Source: CAIYUC01 sp963682005 (GTDB taxonomy: Bacteria > Bacteroidota > Bacteroidia > Bacteroidales > FEN-979). Taken from it: DNA of 64,000 nucleotides. Below, one piece after another: positions 9,372 through 17,914 of this stretch. A program made the translations under genes and the position numbers. The stretch covers positions 1,240,001 through 1,304,000 of the forward strand of contig OY820914.1 of assembly GCA_963682005.1 (NCBI GenBank), in the 5' to 3' direction. The notes beneath the pieces were generated by a model, which was given only the letters and a program-made list of their open reading frames with translations, was not told the origin of the DNA and ran no database searches. Each line of letters opens with the position of its first letter. Within the stretch, counting starts at the first letter, position 1.

Positions 9372-9878
9372 ATGAAAAAGTTTGTCCTAATTCTTTCAGC
9401 ATTGATTATTGCCCTCGGATTTCAGGTCCTGGCTGTCAAACCAATTCCTTCTTTTCACGTCCCGATGTTTAACATTGCTAATTTCCAGGAAAAGTCCCAT
9501 CCCGGGAAATGGGGTGCAAAAGAAAAAAGAGATATGAATGTTCAATCTACAGTTGCGAGTGGCGGACCCAAGGCCACTGCCGCGATCTGGATATATCGCC
9601 TTGATTTTTCTACAATTTTAGGGCCTTTTTACCTCGAAGATAATGATAAAATTACCGTTGAAATTGATGAGCATGAATGGGGAACACTTGTGTTCACATC
9701 GGATAGAATGGATATTTCTGTGTGGGTCGATAAAGCTGGCGAAGGAGGCACAAAACCAGGTGCCGAAAACCTGTTTATGCCCACAGATAAAAATATTGGT
9801 CTGGATGATTATTTAAATCGCACCGAAAATCTTGTAGCCATACTTCCAAGATCCGGTAATCCTAACCAATTTATGTAA
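9372..9878 (+). CDS. Small exported protein of unknown function
   Basis: This 168-residue product is not recognised. It starts with a clear signal peptide (MKKFVLILSALIIALGFQVLA) and continues as a soluble, polar domain with alternating hydrophobic beta-strand patterns such as KITVEIDEHEWGTLVFTS and ISVWVDKAGEGG. No cysteine pair, metal motif or T9SS tail is seen. It has its own promoter (9286-9316) and terminator (9999-10036), so it is a single-gene transcript just after the TPR kinase/regulator pair. Confidence 0.75.
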   Translation: MKKFVLILSALIIALGFQVLAVKPIPSFHVPMFNIANFQEKSHPGKWGAKEKRDMNVQSTVASGGPKATAAIWIYRLDFSTILGPFYLEDNDKITVEIDEHEWGTLVFTSDRMDISVWVDKAGEGGTKPGAENLFMPTDKNIGLDDYLNRTENLVAILPRSGNPNQFM

Positions 9879-9998
9879 AAGCCGGGAGTGGTTAACCTGG
9901 CTGATTAGCTGATCTGTTAATTAAATGTAACATTTTGTCGTAAGTAAATCAATACTATCAAAGGTTCATTTCATTTGGGTTTATGCTGACAGATCAGA

Positions 9999-10036
9999 GA
10001 AGGGCTGAACGGGACATTCAGCCCTTCATTTTTTTT
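9999..10036 (+). terminator. Rho-independent terminator
   Basis: A perfect 11-bp stem (GAAGGGCTGAA/TTCAGCCCTTC) with a 7-base loop is followed by A and eight T. It ends the transcript of the small exported protein and lies between convergent genes. Confidence 0.85.
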
Positions 10037-10050
10037 CCCGTATCATCTTT

Positions 10051-10854
10051 TTACATAAAATTCCTCTGCCTTAATGCTTCATAAACTACGATTCCCGCAG
10101 AAACCGAAACATTCATCGAATCGATTTTCCCTTTCATCGGTATCTTGATCAACAAATCGGCCTCATCCAGCCATTTCTGACTTAACCCTGATGCTTCCGA
10201 TCCCATGATGATGGCCGCAGGATTTCTGAAATGCGACTCATGATAGCTGTGTGTCGCCGTCAATGCAGTTCCAAACATCTTGATCTTATTCGACCTGAGC
10301 CAGGCAATGGCCAGATCCGTCGAAGTCGTTACAACCGGTATAGTAAAAATACATCCGATGCTTGAACGGATCGTATTCGGATTATAAATATCGGTTTGTG
10401 GATCACATATGATCACCGCATCCAGGTTGGCTGCATCCGCTGTTCGAAGGATGGCCCCCAGATTACCCGGTTTCTCTACCGTTTCAAGTACAAGCACCAA
10501 AGGACATGCGCTTATTTTCAGGTCATTAAAACGAGTCCTTCTCGGATTTGCAAGTACAATAACCCCTTCGTGGTCTTTCCTGTAGGCCATCCTGTTATAA
10601 ATTTCAGGCGTTACCTCTGCAATCTCAAATGAAGATATCGATTGTGATAACAATGCCTGCAGATCCTTATCACCAATAAACTCCTTGCAATAAAGTAAGG
10701 AAGATACTGTAAAGCCCGCAACCAGGGCGAGACGAATCTCCCTCAGACCCTCAATCACGATCAGGTTCTGAATTTTCCGTTCCCTCGGCTTTTCCTGGAG
10801 GAGTAAAATGTTTTTTACCAAAGGATTCTGAAGACTTGTTATTAGTTTTATCAT
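10051..10854 (-). CDS. SpoU/TrmH-family RNA 2'-O-methyltransferase
   Basis: The 267-residue protein has an N-terminal substrate-binding region and a C-terminal SPOUT domain with the three SpoU motifs: EKPGNLGAILRTADA, IIMGSEASGLS and KIPMKGKIDSMNVSVSAG. These form the trefoil-knot S-adenosylmethionine site. Members methylate ribose 2'-OH groups in rRNA or tRNA; the target is not defined. It is a single gene convergent with the small exported protein gene, and its start (MIKLITSLQNPLVKNI) is typical of the family. Confidence 0.9.
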   Translation of the reverse strand: MIKLITSLQNPLVKNILLLQEKPRERKIQNLIVIEGLREIRLALVAGFTVSSLLYCKEFIGDKDLQALLSQSISSFEIAEVTPEIYNRMAYRKDHEGVIVLANPRRTRFNDLKISACPLVLVLETVEKPGNLGAILRTADAANLDAVIICDPQTDIYNPNTIRSSIGCIFTIPVVTTSTDLAIAWLRSNKIKMFGTALTATHSYHESHFRNPAAIIMGSEASGLSQKWLDEADLLIKIPMKGKIDSMNVSVSAGIVVYEALRQRNFM

Positions 10855-11404
10855 TGGAGATCAATATTTTTAACTGCTTCTGTATCTTCCGGTGGTCAAA
10901 TAAAAAATCAATATTGAGCATAAAGTTAAGATTATTCACTAATTCCTTTTAGTCTCCCTGCTAAATAAGTTTTTCTTACTATTCATTGTTATATTCATAA
11001 ATACTTCCGATGATATTGCAACTACCGGGTTGTTTTCAGGAAGGAATGATATTACCTCTGCAACCTAAATCCGTGCTGGTTGATCACACATCCGGATGAA
11101 TATACAATCCAGGAAAGCTATAAGGGTTGTGTGTATGATTACTAAAACTCAAAGAAAAAGTTAAAGGCAATAGAGAAGAACATCCTGAGCTTACTTAAGA
11201 TTTGACGATCTACAGGAACATCTGTACAAAAAGCATTTAAAGCAACCATATGCAGGGATGCCGACAAAAAAATTTCCGCCTGTTTTGCGAACAATATAAA
11301 AAGCAGAATTACAGATTTATCATGCTAAAATATCGATCGGGAGTTCCTCAATGTTTAGGTAAAATATTTTGTATATTGCAACCTAAACCTATCTTAACAA
11401 CTTT
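10855..11404. other. AT-rich gap without a recognisable gene
   Basis: No convincing gene is seen. Several short open stretches are broken by stops, for instance about 30 codons around 11204-11300 (reading DLQEHLYKKHLKQPYAGMPT) and others around 11040-11200. They could be remains of a decayed gene. The sequence TTTAGGTAAAA at 11354-11364 is the reverse complement of the TTACCTAAA motif found upstream of the nitric-oxide genes. Confidence 0.4.
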
Positions 11405-11728
11405 ATGAAAAATAATACAGGAAAGTGGTATATTTTATTGGGGTTTTGTATAGCCTGTTTTGCGTTAATCTGGCTAATTATTGGCGCTAAAGATATTAAT
11501 CCGAAACTATTTTATTTTGAGTTTGGGATTTTCTTAACAATAATAGGGATTTTGCTTTTGATTTTGAAGCAGATTTTTAAAAAAAGCGACGGCGCCGAAA
11601 AGGAGAATATTCACTTACGAAACCTCAAAAAATTGATTCTTTCTTCGGGCGATTATAGTATCCCTTTTAGAGCATTTCTTGCAGCTTTAATACTAATTGT
11701 GTTTTTCATTTGGAAAAAATGTAGTTAG
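11405..11728 (+). CDS. Small membrane protein of unknown function
   Basis: This 107-residue product is not recognised. It has three hydrophobic segments, near residues 9-27, 37-56 and 87-104, with a basic loop (KQIFKKSDGAEKEN) between the second and third. The gene sits in a notably AT-rich stretch. Its reading frame is continuous and codon use is plausible, but with no family match it could be a spurious or recently acquired gene. Confidence 0.5.
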   Translation: MKNNTGKWYILLGFCIACFALIWLIIGAKDINPKLFYFEFGIFLTIIGILLLILKQIFKKSDGAEKENIHLRNLKKLILSSGDYSIPFRAFLAALILIVFFIWKKCS

Positions 11729-12046
11729 TCAGAATTGGCGTTGTGCTTTAATAATTGGTTATTATTGTTGCATATTCAGGAATGGCTTTCCGTCTCATGG
11801 ATGATTCTCTCACCAGTCCTTTTTAAATGTCGCCATACTAAATTTTATTGATTCATTTAGACAACGTGCTTTTTAAGCTTTTTGTGCTGTACTTGTTTCT
11901 ATAATAAAAGCATTGATATCCAAATAAAATTGTTTTGATAAGAAGTTGCGTTTTTGTTTTGCCTTGCAATAAATATTGATAATAATGTATTGGTAAACCA
12001 ATTAAAAAAAATTTCTCAAACTGTGAGGGAATTAAAAAATATTTTC
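11729..12046. other. AT-rich intergenic region upstream of the Rrf2 gene
   Basis: No gene is supported. The minus-strand open frame at 11853-12059 has no recognisable features and covers the promoter area. The imperfect dyad CTCAAACTGTGAG at 12015-12027 lies just upstream of the Rrf2 promoter and could be an operator. Confidence 0.4.
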
Positions 12047-12054
12047 TATATTTG
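12047..12054 (+). promoter_or_regulatory. -7 element for the Rrf2 regulator gene
   Basis: TATATTTG matches TAnnTTTG, 26 bases before the start codon. No clear -33 TTTG is present at the expected spacing, which would fit a regulated promoter. Confidence 0.5.
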
Positions 12055-12064
12055 CGCATTCAAG

Positions 12065-12074
12065 TACCTAAATA
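12065..12074 (+). promoter_or_regulatory. Candidate Rrf2/NsrR operator, copy 1
   Basis: TACCTAAATA lies between the -7 element and the start of the Rrf2 gene. Its surroundings (GCATTCAAG before it) resemble those of copy 2 (GCATTTACT before it). The position over the transcription start would suit autorepression. Confidence 0.4.
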
Positions 12075-12080
12075 AATTTT

Positions 12081-12479
12081 ATGTCGAAAATTTTTGCAAT
12101 GTCTGAAGCAGCATCGATCGCCATTCATGGGATGGTTATCATTGCCCGGGCCGAAAACGGCATCAATGCTGTCAAGATTGCAGAAAATACAGGATTTTCG
12201 AAAAATCATATCTCCAAAGTCTTGCAGCGCCTGGTTAAGAATGATATGTTAAAATCGGTCAGGGGACCTGCAGGAGGCTTTACACTGAAAAAAAAGCCCG
12301 AAGAAATTTCCCTCCTGAATATTTATGAATCGATTGAAGGTCCACTTGAACTGACCGACTGCCCTTTTGTTAATGAAATCTGCTATTTTGACCGTTGTCT
12401 CATGTTAAATGTGGTGAACAAGCTGGCGAAGGAATTCAAGAACTTTTTAGGAAAACAAACATTAAAGGATTATATGTAA
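12081..12479 (+). CDS. Rrf2-family iron-sulfur regulator, NsrR-like
   Basis: The 132-residue protein has the Rrf2 winged helix (AVKIAENTGFSKNHISKVLQ, then the wing VRGPAGGF) and three cysteines, C94, C101 and C106, in the usual loop for an Fe-S cluster. Spacing is CX6CX4C. NsrR of this family senses nitric oxide through its cluster and represses NO-defence genes. The neighbours (NO reductase, YgbA-type protein, hemerythrin-PAS protein) support that role. It probably represses itself and the downstream genes through the TACCTA motif. The exact sensor function is inferred from context. Confidence 0.85.
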   Translation: MSKIFAMSEAASIAIHGMVIIARAENGINAVKIAENTGFSKNHISKVLQRLVKNDMLKSVRGPAGGFTLKKKPEEISLLNIYESIEGPLELTDCPFVNEICYFDRCLMLNVVNKLAKEFKNFLGKQTLKDYM

Positions 12480-12508
12480 AAAAATTTTTGTCTTATCAGG
12501 CATTTACT

Positions 12509-12518
12509 TACCTAAATA
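12509..12518 (+). promoter_or_regulatory. Candidate Rrf2/NsrR operator, copy 2
   Basis: TACCTAAATA occurs again 14 bases before the ferredoxin gene, preceded by GCATTTACT much as in copy 1. Identical placement upstream of two adjacent genes is more than expected for a random 10-mer. Confidence 0.4.
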
Positions 12519-12532
12519 CGAAATAAAAACCA

Positions 12533-13432
12533 ATGAAGCGAAAAATTATCAACATTGACGAAGAAAAATGCAACGGATGCGGGTTATGCATCCCGGCGTG
12601 TCACGAAGGAGCCCTCCAGGTTATCGATGGGAAAATACGTCTGATCAGTGATCTGTTCTGTGATGGGTTGGGTGCCTGCATCGGTTTTTGCCCTGAGGAT
12701 GCGATCACCATCGAAGAGCGGGAAGCTGAGCCTTACGATGAGATCCGTGTGATGGAAACGATCGTTCCGAAAGGAAGGAACACGATCCTTGCACATCTTG
12801 AGCATCTCCGCGATCATAATGAACAGGAATATTTATCCCAGGCGATCAATTATATTAAGGTCAACAACATCGATATGGGTGAAGAACGACTTTTTCCCCC
12901 GATTGTGGCTGAACCTGTCGTCGTTCGTGCAGCAAACCACCCTGTGGAAACAAGCAGCCCATGCGGCTGTCCGGGGTCATTACCCAAAGATTTCCGGATT
13001 GAACCTCAGGTTGGGGCCACCGTCGCCCCTGAACAGATACTTTCTGCTGCCTCGGAACTCAGACAGTGGCCCGTTCAGCTTCACCTTCTGAATCCCATGG
13101 CATCTTACTTTAAAGGAGCCAACGTTATTCTTACCGCTGACTGTGTAGCATTTGCAATGGGGGATTTTCATCAGAAATTCCTGAAAGGCCGGTCTCTCGC
13201 GATTGCCTGTCCAAAGCTCGATTCAAACAAGGAATCTTATATCAGCAAGCTGACTGCGATGATCAGTGAGGCAAAGGTGAATTCCTTGTCGGTGATCATC
13301 ATGGAAGTCCCCTGTTGCGGCGGGCTGGTGCAGATGGCAAGGATGGCCCGGGATGCTGCCGGCAGTAAAATGCCGATAAAGACTACTGTTATAAGCATAA
13401 AGGGAGAGATCCTTGAAGAAGAAATGATTTAA
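12533..13432 (+). CDS. Ferredoxin-type 4Fe-4S protein of the NO-defence locus
   Basis: This 299-residue protein starts with a classical 4Fe-4S motif (C13, C16, C19, C23), then a second cysteine set C43, C49, C53 in CDGLGACIGFCPEDA, where the spacing is CX5CX3CP rather than the standard. A central PCGCPG motif and a C-terminal domain with VPCCGGLVQMARMA follow, which may bind another cluster. Similar proteins often sit beside Rrf2 regulators and hybrid-cluster or NO-reductase genes, presumably passing electrons, but no precise activity is known. It is cytoplasmic. It is probably the first structural gene of the operon with the NO reductase 68 bases downstream. Confidence 0.75.
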   Translation: MKRKIINIDEEKCNGCGLCIPACHEGALQVIDGKIRLISDLFCDGLGACIGFCPEDAITIEEREAEPYDEIRVMETIVPKGRNTILAHLEHLRDHNEQEYLSQAINYIKVNNIDMGEERLFPPIVAEPVVVRAANHPVETSSPCGCPGSLPKDFRIEPQVGATVAPEQILSAASELRQWPVQLHLLNPMASYFKGANVILTADCVAFAMGDFHQKFLKGRSLAIACPKLDSNKESYISKLTAMISEAKVNSLSVIIMEVPCCGGLVQMARMARDAAGSKMPIKTTVISIKGEILEEEMI

Positions 13433-13434
13433 CT

Positions 13435-13444
13435 TACCTATAAT
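13435..13444 (+). promoter_or_regulatory. Candidate Rrf2/NsrR operator, copy 3 (variant)
   Basis: TACCTATAAT follows the ferredoxin stop codon, 57 bases before the NO reductase start, and shares the ACTTACCTA core with copy 2. Confidence 0.3.
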
Positions 13445-13500
13445 ACAATCAACTCAGATCAATTATCAACCGGCCATGTCCGGTAAAGAAAGGAGAACAT

Positions 13501-15750
13501 ATGAATATAAGAAAATTGTGGGGTATCTTTATTGTGGTCATGGTCGCAAGTTTTGCAGTACTGCTTTATTATGGAAGAGAAATCTACCGGCAGGCTCCGA
13601 CAATTCCGGGCAGAGTCGTCACCACTGACGGAACGGTTCTTTTTACGGGTCAGGATATCAGGGACGGCCAGAATGTATGGCAATCTACGGGTGGGCAGGA
13701 GATCGGAACCGTTTGGGGCCATGGAGCCTATGTTGCCCCCGACTGGTCGGCCGACTGGCTTCACCGCGAAGCGGAATTCATCGTAAACAAATGGTCGCAG
13801 GACGAGTTTCAGCAACCTTATGATAAGCTGAATCCTGAAGCGAAAGCGGTTCTACAGGTCCGGCTCCAGGAGGAGCTTCGCAAAAACACGTATGATCCTT
13901 CCAGTGATCAGACGGTGGTCTCAGGAGTAAGAGCGGAAGCTATACGTGCGAACAGCAACCATTATACCTCTTTGTTCATGAATGATCCGGCCCTTGCGAA
14001 ACTGAGGGATGCTTATGCCATTCCGGCAAATACCATCAAGGATCCTGAGCGGATGAGGAAAATGAATGCCTTCTTCTTCTGGACGGCCTGGGCATGCGTT
14101 ACAAACAGGCCCGGCAATGACATTTCTTACACGAATAACTGGCCATCGGATCAGCTTGTGGGAAATCATGCGACCAGTTCCATGATCATCTGGACGGGTT
14201 TTTCCGTAATCGTGCTGCTTGCCGGGATTGGGCTCCTTGCCTGGTTTTACGCTATCCGGCGTGAGGAAGGTTTGCCGGATCACATACTTCCCGATAAAGA
14301 TCCGCTGCTGGGAAGTTCCATGACTCCCTCGATGAAGGCGACCCTGAAATACTTTTATGTTGTCACGCTGCTGATCCTTGTTCAGATCCTCATGGGAGTA
14401 ATAACTGCCCATTACGGGGTGGAAGGCTCCGGCTTCTATGGGTTGCCGCTTGCAAGCATCCTTCCTTATTCGATCTCAAGGACCTGGCATCTGCAGATGG
14501 CTATTTTCTGGATCGCGACATCCTGGCTGGCTACAGGTCTTTATATTGCGCCGGCGGTTTCCGGGCATGAACCAAAGTACCAGCGGCTCGGTGTAAACTT
14601 CCTGTTCCTGGCCCTGCTTGTTATTGTTGCCGGATCGCTGATCGGTCAATGGTTTGGCGTAATGCAGAAACTCGGGCTGGTTCAGAACTTCTGGTTCGGT
14701 CACCAGGGATATGAATATGTTGACCTGGGAAGATTCTGGCAATTGTTTCTATTCATAGGACTGATCCTTTGGCTATTCCTGATGGGCAGGGCCATGTTGC
14801 CTGCACTCCGGAACAAGGCAGAGAACCGGCACCTTCTTGTGCTGTTCCTGATCTCCTCTATTGCTATCGCTGCATTTTACGGGGCCGGACTGATGTGGGG
14901 CAGGCAAACAGCGCTTCCCATTGCGGAATACTGGCGCTGGTGGGTCGTTCACCTTTGGGTGGAAGGATTCTTTGAGGTGTTTGCAACCGTTGTGATCGCC
15001 TTCCTTTTCGTTCGCCTGGGGTTGGTGAATAAGGCAATTGCCGCAATAAGCGTTTTGTTTTCAACCATAATTTTTCTTTCGGGAGGGATCCTGGGTACAT
15101 TCCATCATCTGTATTTCTCCGGAACTCCAACGGCCGTTCTTGCGCTGGGTGCCACGTTCAGCGCTCTTGAAGTGGTGCCGCTGGTGCTGATGGGATTTGA
15201 AGGATATAGTAATCTGAAGATCTCACGAAGCACCGGTTGGTTGAGCGGTTATAAATGGCCGATCTACTTTTTCCTGTCCGTATCTTTCTGGAACCTTGTC
15301 GGGGCAGGGATCTTCGGATTTCTGATCAATCCCCCAATTGCACTGTATTACATGCAAGGGCTGAACACTACCCCGCTTCATGGTCATGCTGCCCTGTTCG
15401 GTGTTTATGGCATGCTTGGTATCGGACTTATGCTTTTTGTCATGAAAAGCATGGAACCTCATAAAGTCTGGAAGGACAAGTACATCAGGATCGCCTTCTG
15501 GATGATCAACGCCGGCCTGATGTTGATGCTGCTGCTCAGCCTGTTGCCGGTGGGAATGATGCAAACCTGGGTAAGTGTGAAATTCGGAATGTGGTATGCA
15601 CGCTCGGCAGATTTCATGCAGAATCCAACGGTTAACTTATTTCGCTGGCTGAGGGTCGTCGGCGATACGGTTTTTACATTTGGGGCATTCGCCCTTGCCT
15701 GGTTTATCTTTGGCATCAGGGGTGGATGGTCTGTTGAAAAAGTTAGATGA
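13501..15750 (+). CDS. norB: Quinol-dependent nitric oxide reductase (qNOR, NorZ/NorB type)
   Basis: The 749-residue membrane enzyme reduces two NO to N2O using quinol. It begins with a membrane helix and a periplasmic domain of about 200 residues, the fused cytochrome-c-like fold without a CXXCH motif that marks qNOR, then about twelve helices of the haem-copper oxidase fold. Expected ligands are present: H330 and H629 (low-spin haem b), H627 (haem b3), and H484, H535 and H536 plus E488 for the non-haem iron, with E492 also conserved. Spacings match known qNORs. Gene context points to NO detoxification; no nitrite reductase is visible. The next gene overlaps its stop codon by four bases. Confidence 0.95.
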   Translation: MNIRKLWGIFIVVMVASFAVLLYYGREIYRQAPTIPGRVVTTDGTVLFTGQDIRDGQNVWQSTGGQEIGTVWGHGAYVAPDWSADWLHREAEFIVNKWSQDEFQQPYDKLNPEAKAVLQVRLQEELRKNTYDPSSDQTVVSGVRAEAIRANSNHYTSLFMNDPALAKLRDAYAIPANTIKDPERMRKMNAFFFWTAWACVTNRPGNDISYTNNWPSDQLVGNHATSSMIIWTGFSVIVLLAGIGLLAWFYAIRREEGLPDHILPDKDPLLGSSMTPSMKATLKYFYVVTLLILVQILMGVITAHYGVEGSGFYGLPLASILPYSISRTWHLQMAIFWIATSWLATGLYIAPAVSGHEPKYQRLGVNFLFLALLVIVAGSLIGQWFGVMQKLGLVQNFWFGHQGYEYVDLGRFWQLFLFIGLILWLFLMGRAMLPALRNKAENRHLLVLFLISSIAIAAFYGAGLMWGRQTALPIAEYWRWWVVHLWVEGFFEVFATVVIAFLFVRLGLVNKAIAAISVLFSTIIFLSGGILGTFHHLYFSGTPTAVLALGATFSALEVVPLVLMGFEGYSNLKISRSTGWLSGYKWPIYFFLSVSFWNLVGAGIFGFLINPPIALYYMQGLNTTPLHGHAALFGVYGMLGIGLMLFVMKSMEPHKVWKDKYIRIAFWMINAGLMLMLLLSLLPVGMMQTWVSVKFGMWYARSADFMQNPTVNLFRWLRVVGDTVFTFGAFALAWFIFGIRGGWSVEKVR

Positions 15751-16091
15751 TGAGAGAATTTGGAGAGCTTTATGGATCTGATAAAGCGGAGGGAGAGATG
15801 AAAAAGTCGAACAGGATGGAGTTGAAGATCGTGGAAGCAATGATTAAAATCTATTGTGAGCAGAAGCACAGACATGTCAATCTGTGCGAAGAGTGTAGCG
15901 GGTTGGTGGATTATGCACGCCTGAGGATCGAACGCTGTTATTTCAATCCCGACAAACCCGTGTGCAAGGGATGTCCGGTGCATTGTTATTCACCGAAAAT
16001 GAAAGAAAAAATAAAAGAGGTCATGCGGTTTTCGGGACCGAAAATGATTTATAAACACCCGATGATGGCGATCTATCACATGATGAGGTGA
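15747..16091 (+). CDS. YgbA-type nitrous-oxide-stimulated promoter family protein
   Basis: The 114-residue protein matches the YgbA_NO family. It has the N-terminal MELKIVEAMIKIYCEQKH helix and conserved cysteines in LCEEC, ERCYF and CKGCPVHCY, then MKEKIKEVMRFSGPKMIY. In enterobacteria ygbA is under NsrR control and protects against nitrosative stress; its biochemistry is unclear, and the cysteines suggest metal or cluster binding. The start overlaps the NO reductase stop (ATGA-type coupling). An internal ATG at 15798 would remove 17 residues and is a possible alternative start. Confidence 0.88.
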   Translation: MMREFGELYGSDKAEGEMKKSNRMELKIVEAMIKIYCEQKHRHVNLCEECSGLVDYARLRIERCYFNPDKPVCKGCPVHCYSPKMKEKIKEVMRFSGPKMIYKHPMMAIYHMMR

Positions 16092-16134
16092 TCGCTAAAC
16101 GAAAACATTGTACTCATAAATTAAATCAAAAAAT

Positions 16135-16464
16135 ATGGAAAAGAGCATTTTTGAACCTGCAACCATTTTCAGGTTCCGTGAAAACGTTGATTATTCCGCA
16201 GAAGGAATCGTAAGTAAAAGAGTACTCGACCGTCCGGTCGGGAATGTAACGCTGTTCGCCTTTGATAAAGGGCAGCGGCTGAGTGAGCATTCTGCCCCGT
16301 TTGATGCAATGGTACAGGTGATGGAAGGGGAGGCCGAAATCATTATTGATAATAAGCCATTCCTGTTGAAATCCGGCGATGCGATCATCATGCCGGCCAA
16401 TATTACCCATGCCGTGAATGCCACCGAAAAGTTCAAGATGGTGCTGACAATGATAAAAGGCTAA
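16135..16464 (+). CDS. Cupin-domain protein of the NO-defence locus
   Basis: The 109-residue single-domain cupin has both conserved motifs: G-(X)-LSEHSAPFDAMVQVMEGEAEI and GDAIIMPANITHAVNA. H59-type and C-terminal histidines could bind one metal ion. Small cupins of this kind often accompany anaerobic nitrogen-oxide genes, but their substrate is unknown. It is the fourth gene of the locus and lies 43 bases after the YgbA-type gene. Confidence 0.8.
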   Translation: MEKSIFEPATIFRFRENVDYSAEGIVSKRVLDRPVGNVTLFAFDKGQRLSEHSAPFDAMVQVMEGEAEIIIDNKPFLLKSGDAIIMPANITHAVNATEKFKMVLTMIKG

Positions 16465-16490
16465 TTATTAAATGTAAAATCTGAATCATA

Positions 16491-17729
16491 ATGAGCGAAT
16501 TTATTGATAATCCAAACCAGCGGAAAGAACTGCTGAAGCATATGATCCTTCAGTTGCATGAAGGGATTGCTCCAGAAGAAGTGAAAAAAAGAGTGATGGA
16601 TCTTTTACAGAAGATCCCCTACGGTGATGTTGTTGAAGTCGAGCAGGAGCTGATCAGCCAGGGACTGCCGGAAACCGAGATCCTTCGACTGTGCGATCTC
16701 CATTCCATGGTGCTTGAAGAGAGTATCGACCTTTCCGGAGCGAAGATCGTTCCCCCCGGGCACCCGGTTGACACGTTTAAAAAAGAGAACCGGGAACTCG
16801 AAAAAGTTGTTGCCAACCTGAAGGATCTTTTCGAAAAGACAGATCAGCTGGTGGTGAGCATCGGAATATCTGCATATATCCTGCAAATCCGGTCATTGTT
16901 CAACAGCCTGATGGATGTGGATAAGCATTACCGTCGCAAGGAGAATCTCCTGTTCCCGTATCTTGAAAAATATGGTATTACAGGACCACCGACAGTCATG
17001 TGGGGCAAGCACAATGAAACGCGCGGATTGCTGAAGAATGCATTGGAGGCGTTGAATACAACGCGGGAAACCTCCGCTGACGAACTGAAGGCTATGATTG
17101 AGATCCACCTGAAACCGGCTGTTCAGGCCATTCCTGATATGATCATGAAAGAAGAGGAGATCCTTTTCCCGATGACGATGGACAAGCTGACTGAAAGCGA
17201 TTGGTATGATATTTACCGACAGACCAATGAGATAGGATACTGCTTATATGACCCGAAGATCGAATGGAAGCCATCCGATTTGCCGATAGCAGAAATGCAA
17301 CCGACAGACAGGAACAGCATTCATCTGCCCAGCGGATCGCTGGAAGCAGGCGAACTGCTGGCAATATTGAATTCCCTTCCCGTTGATCTCACTTTTGTTG
17401 ATAAAGACGACCGTGTTAAATATTTTACGCAGGGAAAAGAACGTGTTTTCGACAGGAACAGGGCGATCATCGGGCGCGATGTACGCATGTGCCATCCGCC
17501 TTCTAGCGTTCATGTGGTTGAGCAGATCCTGGCAGATTTCAAAGCAGGTAAAGCTGACAGCGCTCCTTTCTGGATCAGCATGCAGGGGAAGTTCATCCAC
17601 ATCGAGTATTTTGCCCTGCGCGATGAAAGCGGGAATTACCTTGGAACATTAGAAGTTTCACAGAACCTGACGGAAAAGCGCAAACTTGCCGGTGACCAGC
17701 GGATTCTTTCATATAAGAAATCGGAATAG
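16491..17729 (+). CDS. DUF438-hemerythrin-PAS protein
   Basis: The 412-residue cytoplasmic protein has three parts: a DUF438 helical domain (about residues 8-80), a hemerythrin HHE domain (about 95-225, with DKHYRRKENLLFPYLEKYG, WGKHNETRG and EIHLKP...KEEEILFP supplying the di-iron ligands), and a C-terminal PAS domain (about 280-400, with LNSLPVDLTFVDKDDRVKYF). The di-iron centre could bind O2 or NO. Related proteins are thought to sense these gases or repair Fe-S damage, but no output domain is present here. It lies in the NO-defence operon 26 bases after the cupin. Confidence 0.85.
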   Translation: MSEFIDNPNQRKELLKHMILQLHEGIAPEEVKKRVMDLLQKIPYGDVVEVEQELISQGLPETEILRLCDLHSMVLEESIDLSGAKIVPPGHPVDTFKKENRELEKVVANLKDLFEKTDQLVVSIGISAYILQIRSLFNSLMDVDKHYRRKENLLFPYLEKYGITGPPTVMWGKHNETRGLLKNALEALNTTRETSADELKAMIEIHLKPAVQAIPDMIMKEEEILFPMTMDKLTESDWYDIYRQTNEIGYCLYDPKIEWKPSDLPIAEMQPTDRNSIHLPSGSLEAGELLAILNSLPVDLTFVDKDDRVKYFTQGKERVFDRNRAIIGRDVRMCHPPSSVHVVEQILADFKAGKADSAPFWISMQGKFIHIEYFALRDESGNYLGTLEVSQNLTEKRKLAGDQRILSYKKSE

Positions 17730-17828
17730 ACTACGTAAAAACAATGAACTACCCCGCGTCAAGCAGCGGGGTATCAAATTGGAAAAATATTTCTTTACTC
17801 GTCGCAAGCGACGGGGAATTAACCCTCA

Positions 17829-17893
17829 TACCCACTCCTCTAATCCCCTCCCTACAAGTAGGGAGGGGAAGACCGAAGGTCGGGGTGGGTACG
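17829..17893. repeat. Dispersed palindromic repeat, copy 1
   Basis: Copy of the family that starts TACCCACnCC, has an inner hairpin CCCTCCCTACAAGTAGGGAGGG, and ends in an outer arm GGTCGGGGTGGGTAC. It lies 21 bases upstream of the DUF2249 start, so the hairpin is probably in the mRNA leader. Confidence 0.8.
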
Positions 17894-17914
17894 ATTAAAA
17901 TAACAGAGAATATC

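Noticed and set aside
11853..12059. Minus-strand 68-residue frame upstream of the Rrf2 gene
   Set aside because: AT-rich, no family pattern, and it covers the Rrf2 promoter elements.
13501..15750. Cytochrome-c-dependent NO reductase (cNOR) or cytochrome oxidase
   Set aside because: The periplasmic N-terminal domain is fused, there is no separate NorC gene or CXXCH, and the ligands include the Glu/His set of NORs.
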